Part shown: positions 33,891 to 39,602 of the stretch, one piece after another
Layout of the letters: each line of letters opens with the position of its first letter
Position numbering within the stretch: position 1 is the first letter of the stretch
NCBI GenBank assembly: GCA_003254885.1
Contig: QANT01004925.1
Span: 1 to 39,602, forward strand
DNA length: 39,602 bases
Origin: Purshia tridentata
Lineage: Eukaryota > Streptophyta > Magnoliopsida > Rosales > Rosaceae
Reading direction: 5' to 3'
Notes under the pieces: generated by a model
What the model was told of the DNA's origin: nothing
What the model saw: the letters and a program-made list of their open reading frames with translations, nothing else
Database searches by the model: none
Position numbers and translations under genes: made by a program

Positions 33891-34298
33891 AAAAGCTTGG
33901 CAAACAATATATTGTGCGTTATAAAAGCGTTTGAACACTCGTTGAAAATTTGATGTTGTAATTTTATATCGTAAACCTATTTAAAAATAATAAAAAGTAA
34001 GAGTGGACGTATTATTTAACATAAAAAATCTTATAGTGGAGTAACAAAATAATGTAATAATGGAAAGAACTCATTTTCTATTGTAAATGAATTAGGAAAG
34101 TTTGAAATTTACCTTTATCAATAATTGTGCAAGTCTTATCAAAATGGCCGGATCTCTCGAAATCCTACTTAAATTAAGTATATACCTCTCAAAGCTTGGT
34201 GGATTTTTTTATAAAAATATGATCACAATACATATACAAGCTACGAATAATATATAATTAACAAATTGGGTTGAAGAAGACTTGATATATATAATAGT
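33891..34298. promoter_or_regulatory. Upstream region of the SHORT-ROOT-like gene
   Basis: AT-rich sequence between the old copia LTR and the gene. TATA-like strings occur at 34206-34214 (TTTTATAAA region) and 34286-34294 (TATATATAA). Either could place the transcription start; the second lies about 190 bp before the start codon. The retrotransposon nest ends within about 600 bp of the coding region, so promoter elements farther upstream may have been displaced. Confidence 0.4.
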
Positions 34299-34409
34299 AT
34301 GGCTAGCTTTCTCTACCACGGCTTTATACTTGGCCATATTTCCGAGCTCAAATGGGATAGAGCTCAGGCTCTTAGCTTTAAAGGGATAGGTGTGCAAATT
34401 ATTAGGTAG
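34299..34409 (+). other. Possible upstream ORF of the SHORT-ROOT-like gene, 36 codons
   Basis: ATG at 34299 opens a 36-codon frame (MASFLYHGFILG..., ending GVQIIR) that stops at TAG 34407, 70 bp before the main ATG and in a different frame. A second minimal uORF (ATG GGA TAG) lies at 34352-34360. They matter only if transcription starts before 34299, which depends on which TATA is used. Conservation of the peptide is unknown. Confidence 0.3.
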
Positions 34410-34436
34410 TACGTTCAGGCTCTTAGCTTTAAAGGG
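34364..34436 (+). repeat. 22 bp direct repeat, 51 bp apart
   Basis: The same 22 bp sequence, beginning TCAGGCTCTTAGC and ending TTTAAAGGG, occurs at 34364-34385 and 34415-34436, just before the SHORT-ROOT-like start codon. Copy 1 is in the possible uORF. It may be a small tandem duplication or a repeated regulatory site. Confidence 0.75.
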
Positions 34437-34479
34437 GTCTAGCAAACTAGCTATAGCTGCTGCTTCATCAAAAGTTCTC

Positions 34480-35934
34480 ATGGACATATCTCTTTTCGCT
34501 CTTAATCACAAAGAAGCAAACATTTTGCCGTACTCGAACCAGATCAAGAGGATTAATGGTGAGTCTCAGGCAACTACTCTAGACATGCAGAGCAGCAACC
34601 AGAATCCCCAAAATAGTAGTCAGTACACATCAACAAGCTTGAGCCGTTCATCCGGCTCCAGCGAGCCGCCTTGTCCACCGGAGACCAGTAAATGGGCGGC
34701 GAGGCTTCTGATGGAGTGTGCAAGGGCAGTCTCGGAGAAAGACTCCATCAAAATGAATCACCTTCTGTGGATGTTGAACGAGCTTGCTTCTCCCTATGGG
34801 GATTGTGATCAGAAACTAGCCTCTTATTTCTTGCAGGCCCTCTTTTGTAAGGCCACGGAATCGGGCCTTCGCTGCTTCAAAACCCTAACCTCTGCGGCTG
34901 AGAAGAGCCATTCATTTGATTCAGCCAGGAAGTTGATCCTAAAGTTCCAAGAGGTAAGCCCTTGGACGACCTTTGGTCACGTGGCTTCCAATGGTGCCAT
35001 ATTGGAAGCCTTAGAGGGAGAGACCAAACTCCACATAATTGACATAAGCAACACCCTTTGTACCCAATGGCCGACTTTGCTAGAAGCTTTGGCCACAAGA
35101 AACAACGAAGAAACACCGCGTTTGAAGCTCACGGTTGTGGTGACCGCCGGCAGCAATAGCAGCGTGACCAAGTCGGTGATGAAGGAAATTGCTCAGAGAA
35201 TGGAGAAGTTCGCTAGGTTAATGGGAGTTCCCTTTGAGATTAATGTGATGTTCATGAGCAGTACTAGTGGGTTGAACAATTTGACAAAAGAGAGTTTCGG
35301 TGTTGAAGAAGATGAGGCTATTGCTGTGAATTGTATAGGAGCCTTGAGAAGAGTGGGAGTGGAAGAGAGAGGGGGAGTGATTCGAATGTTTCAATCGCTT
35401 AGGCCTCGAGTTGTGACAGTTGTTGAGGAAGAAGCTGATCTTCTGAGCTCAGGCAATGACTTCGTCAAGTGCTTTGAGGAGTGCCTTAGATTTTACACCT
35501 TGTACTTTGACATGTTAGAGGAAAGCTTTGTTCCAACAAGCAATGAAAGGTTGATGCTGGAGAGGGAGTGCTCAAGAAGCATAGTTAGGGTTTTGGGTTG
35601 TTTTGATAGTACTACTACTCCTCATGATCATCATGATCATGATATGGAGGAAGATGATGAAATCAACGGCGAGGAAAGGGAGAGAGGAAGGCAATGGTCG
35701 GAGAGGCTGAAGGCGGCAGAATTTTCTCCGGTGGGTTTTAGCGATGACGTTGTTGATGATGTGAAGGCGTTGCTAAAGAGGTATAGAGCAGGGTGGGCGG
35801 TTGTGGTGCCACAATTAGGGTCAGAAGAAGATCATGTGGATCAAACTCATCAAACAACTGGAATTTACTTGACATGGAAAGATGAACCTGTAGTATGGGC
35901 TTCCATATGGAAACCTGCAGCTCCTTCTAGGTAG
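34480..35934 (+). CDS. SHR: SHORT-ROOT-like GRAS transcription factor
   Basis: An intronless gene for 484 residues, normal for the family. The start is the ATG at 34480 ([13 protein letters not shown]); the frame is open further upstream but has no earlier ATG. A Ser/Gln-rich variable N-terminus (1-68) is followed by the GRAS domain in canonical order: LHRI ([19 protein letters not shown], about 71-130), VHIID region with LHIID at 184-188 and [19 protein letters not shown] (about 232-300, [19 protein letters not shown]), PFYRE region ([30 protein letters not shown]) and SAW (from about 405, ending VVWASIWKP). [43 protein letters not shown] and the SAW end mark the SHORT-ROOT subfamily. SHR proteins move between root cells and act with SCARECROW in the nucleus in radial patterning. 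This copy may belong to the second SHR-like clade of dicots rather than being the direct AtSHR counterpart. A His/Asp-rich insert (381-393) is unusual. Confidence 0.93.
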   Translation: MDISLFALNHKEANILPYSNQIKRINGESQATTLDMQSSNQNPQNSSQYTSTSLSRSSGSSEPPCPPETSKWAARLLMECARAVSEKDSIKMNHLLWMLNELASPYGDCDQKLASYFLQALFCKATESGLRCFKTLTSAAEKSHSFDSARKLILKFQEVSPWTTFGHVASNGAILEALEGETKLHIIDISNTLCTQWPTLLEALATRNNEETPRLKLTVVVTAGSNSSVTKSVMKEIAQRMEKFARLMGVPFEINVMFMSSTSGLNNLTKESFGVEEDEAIAVNCIGALRRVGVEERGGVIRMFQSLRPRVVTVVEEEADLLSSGNDFVKCFEECLRFYTLYFDMLEESFVPTSNERLMLERECSRSIVRVLGCFDSTTTPHDHHDHDMEEDDEINGEERERGRQWSERLKAAEFSPVGFSDDVVDDVKALLKRYRAGWAVVVPQLGSEEDHVDQTHQTTGIYLTWKDEPVVWASIWKPAAPSR

Positions 35935-37230
35935 TTAGTTAATATTATTCATTTTTCTAGATTCATACTCATCATCATCATCATGAATGCCCAGCTAGCT
36001 TAATGCCTTTTTGGCTTTCTAGCTGTTCTTTGATTTCTATCTTTATGTCCTACCTTTCTTTTGCTTTGTGCTTGGGAGTTTGTGTATCCTTTTAATTTCT
36101 AGCTGGTTTTATTTTATTGTTCTTGTCTTCTTTTGAAGTTCCATAGCATTTAGTTCATATATTGTAAATTTCCATTTGGATTGCTTGCTTAATTATACTA
36201 TCTTCCTCTTCGTCCCTGCAGAATGGATTCTGAATCGAAATCGATATTTTTTTTACTATATCTTAGTTTTGTTTGTAACACTCTCTTGTTCATGACACAC
36301 TTGTTAAAAAACACATATAATATAAAAAATTAGTAGAAAATCTGAATCACTGATTAATTCTGTAATGCTCGTGCATTGTATTTGGTTTGTATGCAAATTA
36401 ATAAAGGGTTAATTACAAATAAATCAATAAAACATTTCACAATTAATGTACTTTCTCATAATTTTATTTTAGTCATTATTGACCAAAAGTAGATTGGGCA
36501 TAGTGACTAAAGTGAGATATAATTTCAAAACTTATTGATCTTCATGAGCAAAGAAAATTTATATTGATCATTATGTAATATTGAAATATTTTATTAATTT
36601 AAAAGTAATTTTCTAATTAATCAACAAGCACACAAATTTCGTATATATGAATGTGTCCATGTAGTAGATGTTGGGCAGAACTAAATTATGTATGTGGACA
36701 TAGTTGTTTGTGAATGATCTTCCTTTGTTTATATTAAATTATGTCGGCCGCCCGACTTGTTTTAATTTGAAATATCTAATTAATTTACTTAAGAAATGAA
36801 AATTGAAAATAAAAATGAATGATTGTTAATTATGACACCTTTAGATTCATTGATGATCACGCCGCTATATATAAATAGAATCCAAACTTAATTAGTACTA
36901 AATTAAATAATTAGAGCATATATTAATTCTCTGCTCCAAGTAGTGTTAAAAAAGAAAGCTCCAAAACCAGGCTTAATTTAGCTATGAGAGGATTAAAAAA
37001 GAATCACATATAGAAGAAGTTAAACACCTTGGTATAAACCCACTCTAATATAGCTAGCTGGTTTAAATGAATTTCTCTTTCTTATTAAATACTCTAATCA
37101 AATTTTTAAAAGTTTAGAGGTCAAAAAATGACAAAAGGGTCAAAAATATTCTATTTGACCCTAATTAAGCACAATATTTGATGATTTTTGTTTAAATTAA
37201 TACGTTGGAAAATTGAAGAAGGGAAGATCT
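35935..37230. other. 3' flank of the SHORT-ROOT-like gene
   Basis: Contains the 3' UTR. A short TCATCATCATCATCATGAATG run lies at about 35966-35986, and a possible AATAAA poly(A) signal at 36400-36405 (AATTAATAAAGGG). Otherwise AT-rich DNA with no gene seen. Confidence 0.4.
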
Positions 37231-38580
37231 GAAGGAATCTAGGTATCTATCCCAAAATCAATTGGCTATGAGAAGAATAGCTTAAACTCTTATAAACCAT
37301 TAGCAAGGCTCTCACATCGGATTTTTTTCAATACGCCTCCGCACGTGTGGCATCATTTCAAGCCTAACACATGGATAATTTATATTGGGTGACATTGGAG
37401 CACGTGTGGCCGTTTGGGCACATCACATGGATAACTTGGCTTTGATATCATAAAGGAATTTAGGCATCCATTCCAAAATTAATTAGCTATAGGAGAAGTA
37501 GCTCAAACCCTTATAAACCATTAGTAAGGCCCTCACATCTTTCATATAGAATTTCTCTCAACAAGATCGAGTAAAAGTATTTAATGATGTAGAATCATAG
37601 AAATAAATTGACATATGAAAGAAGGGTCCCAAGAGAGAGGTTGGTGGCAAGCAGAAGCATACCAACTAGATCCCATGTTTGCCTTTTGGTCCAGTGAGTA
37701 CGTACAGTGATTTGAATAGCATATTTGCCTTTAATTTCTATATTTCTTGTACTAACTTTAAGCCAACATTATATAGTGGAAAGCTACTTTTCTAGTTTTA
37801 GATAAGACTGTACTACATCTTCACTTTTTATTATATGTTACTTGTTGTTTATCATATCCTCTTGGTAGTAAATGAATGAAACCCTCTCTTGCTTTAATTC
37901 TCTCTCACACATCACAAAAAGCTTCTCTGATATTTCTTAACATGCACGCACATGCTTTTAGTTTCTAGAATCACTTTGTTTTTTCTTCTTCTTCTCAATC
38001 GACCAAGACAATTTTTGTGTATGAATCATTCATACTATTAGATTGTGTACGACTTTGTTTTATTAGATTGTGGTTTTTTTTAATAGTAAATAATTACTAA
38101 TCCCTATTTAAGAGCTAGCTAGGTTAATTCATACCCTTGCTCCATATATCCTAAATTATACTTAGATCTTTCCCAAAAGCCGTCAACATACAAAGACCCC
38201 AATTTTGACTTTTTAAATTATTTTAATTGTCACTACTACTCTCTCTCTCTCTCTGCCTCTGTCTCTGACTGATCTTGATAACAAATAAAACGCATATAGT
38301 TGGACCATTTTTTCTCGAATATAATGGTAGTCGACTAATAAAGTACATGTGGGGTCACTAAACTAAAAATGTGAATAACTCATATTAATTGGGTGACATA
38401 GAGCACGAGCTGTGATCACTCGGTCTAATACGCTTGAATCTAACTTACCCTTATACTATAACAGAATCTTAAGATCCAATTCAAAACTAATTGATAGAGA
38501 AGAGGGGCTCAAGACACTTGTAAGCACTTACACTTTATAATTTTCTAATGTGAGATAACACTCCCCACACTTTTACATAC
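37231..38580. repeat. Three diverged copies of an LTR-like fragment
   Basis: A stretch of about 90 bp at 37231-37320 (GGAATCTAGG...CCCAAAATCAATTGGCTATGAG...CTTATAAACCATTAGCAAGGC) recurs in diverged form at 37451-37540 and more weakly at 38461-38527, in each case followed by CTCACATC or ATGTGAGAT-like sequence. The phrase resembles the ends of plant copia LTRs, so these are probably fragments of old elements. Nothing coding is present. Confidence 0.5.
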
Positions 38581-39602
38581 TCGAGGATTAGATTTCTAAA
38601 TTTAATGAAAACAAAAAAAAAAGATTAATTTTTAAAATTCTCTATAAGTATAGTTTTTTATTCAAATTTATTTTTAATATTATTTTTTGTTTTAATAAAA
38701 TAGATTTGAAATTTAAAACAAAAAATTAATATTTTCTTTGCTTGGGTATTAAAAGCCTTTTTTTTGTTTTTGCGCAAGGCTCCTTAAAACTCAAGGACAA
38801 CCCCAATCCCCGATGGTAATAAAAAAGTACTTCAATAAAGTCCAAATAGTAAGCTTAGAGATGAGGATTACATACATTCGCTTGACCATGATTAGTGCAT
38901 TTTATATAAATAGGAGTGTCCCTGTAAGCCAAGGAATTGTAGGCTTGCAGGTCTGAAATTCCATCCCATGAAATGGACTGTATCTTTCTTAATTAGAATC
39001 CTCCAGAGTTATTACTAGTTGGCATTTACTTTTGCGCAAATTCAAGTTCTTTTTTGGAGTAATAATTTGAATTCCTGTTAGTATTGGACTTTTGACAGGC
39101 CATGCATGGGGACCTTTTGGTATCAGCCCTTCATACTTAATGGGCCCAGTATTGGGGTGGAACTCTCTAGGCCAGATAACACAAAAAACTCTTCACTAAT
39201 TATAATTTTTTTTTTTAATGTCGACCCATATTATAAGTTTATTGATTCATATAAGAAACTGTGAACAAGAAATTATTGTTTTTTTAAAGTATTGTAGTTA
39301 AATTTTGGTTCTGTAGAAATTTTCGATGAAAATTTCAAGAAAATTTTGATTTTGCTAGGTTTTGATAAAAATGACGAAAATTGTTATTAAAATACGAAAA
39401 TTTTGAATGAAACTTTACTATATGTTTTTTTAACATATAATCTACTATATCGATAAAAAAAATATAGAAGAAACCAAATTTTATAGTAGATTTCATCTGT
39501 TAAGGTGATTATAATAAATTTATTAGTCCACGTAAGAAACTGCGAACTTGAAATGATTAATTTTTTTAAGTATTAACGCATATTATAAGTTTATTAGTTC
39601 AC
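38581..39602. other. Window end, no gene recognised
   Basis: AT-rich sequence. A motif of about 40 bp (CATATTATAAGTTTATTGATTC... AAGAAACTGTGAAC) at 39226-39266 recurs at 39509-39547 and begins a third time at 39578, cut off by the window edge. No coding region is recognised. Confidence 0.45.

Noticed and set aside
34390..34479. N-terminal extension of the SHORT-ROOT-like protein by 30 residues
   Set aside because: The frame is open but begins at GTG, not ATG. The ATG at 34480 gives the family-like N-terminus MDISLF.
34209..34487. Minus-strand gene overlapping the SHORT-ROOT-like start
   Set aside because: The peptide arises from the reverse of the leader with its 22 bp repeat; no domain and no promoter support.
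37305..37325. Third USE box (CTCACATCGG at about 37311)
   Set aside because: Only a partial match, no TATA-like box at 24 or 34 bp and no terminator; it belongs to an LTR-like repeat.
1..39602. CRISPR array, prophage or bacterial operon
   Set aside because: Introns, GRAS and plant ASCH genes and copia elements show plant nuclear DNA. The tandem repeats here have no spacer structure.

Overview
The window is nuclear DNA of a dicot plant. The coding genes have short exons with GT/AG introns, the intergenic DNA is AT-rich and full of plant transposons (Ty1/copia, LTR remnants, MITEs, a SINE-like element), and the protein families are plant ones (GRAS/SHORT-ROOT, plant ASCH-domain protein). I cannot name the species; nothing points to an organelle or a microbe.

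Layout. (1) 1-1240: no gene seen. (2) 1243-8084: a large imperfect inverted duplication. The left arm (1243-3372) and right arm (5371-8084) are about 95% alike in their best parts and flank a 2 kb spacer. The spacer holds a two-exon gene for a small secreted cysteine-rich peptide (minus strand, 4018-4605) and a SINE-like element. Each arm carries a unit that looks like a Pol III gene: a USE-type box, a TATA-like box 24 bp further on, about 200 bp able to form nested helices, and a run of 8-9 T. Differences between the two copies keep the long helix paired. (3) 7600-12000: ASCH copy 1, whose apparent 5' UTR exon lies in the right arm. It has eight open exons but lacks the 3' end of the gene. 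(4) 13287-18657: ASCH copy 2, a complete twelve-exon gene for a 417-residue protein. (5) 21745-33890: a nest of retrotransposons. A decayed plus-strand copia element is interrupted by a younger minus-strand copia element, which is itself interrupted by a 2215 bp solo LTR with a perfect 5 bp target duplication. Two more LTR-like pieces sit in the old element. (6) 34480-35934: an intact, intronless SHORT-ROOT-like GRAS transcription factor gene. (7) 35935-39602: downstream non-coding DNA with dispersed repeats.

The host genes have no obvious shared pathway: an RNA-binding-type ASCH protein pair, a transcription factor of the radial-patterning family, and a secreted peptide. The most unusual parts are the paired Pol III-like RNA units in the inverted duplication and the truncated but open ASCH copy.

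Two of the three N bases (5631, 29709) sit exactly where a flanking sequence is repeated. Both look like joins between two haplotypes that differ by a transposon insertion, so coordinates and copy numbers near them need care.
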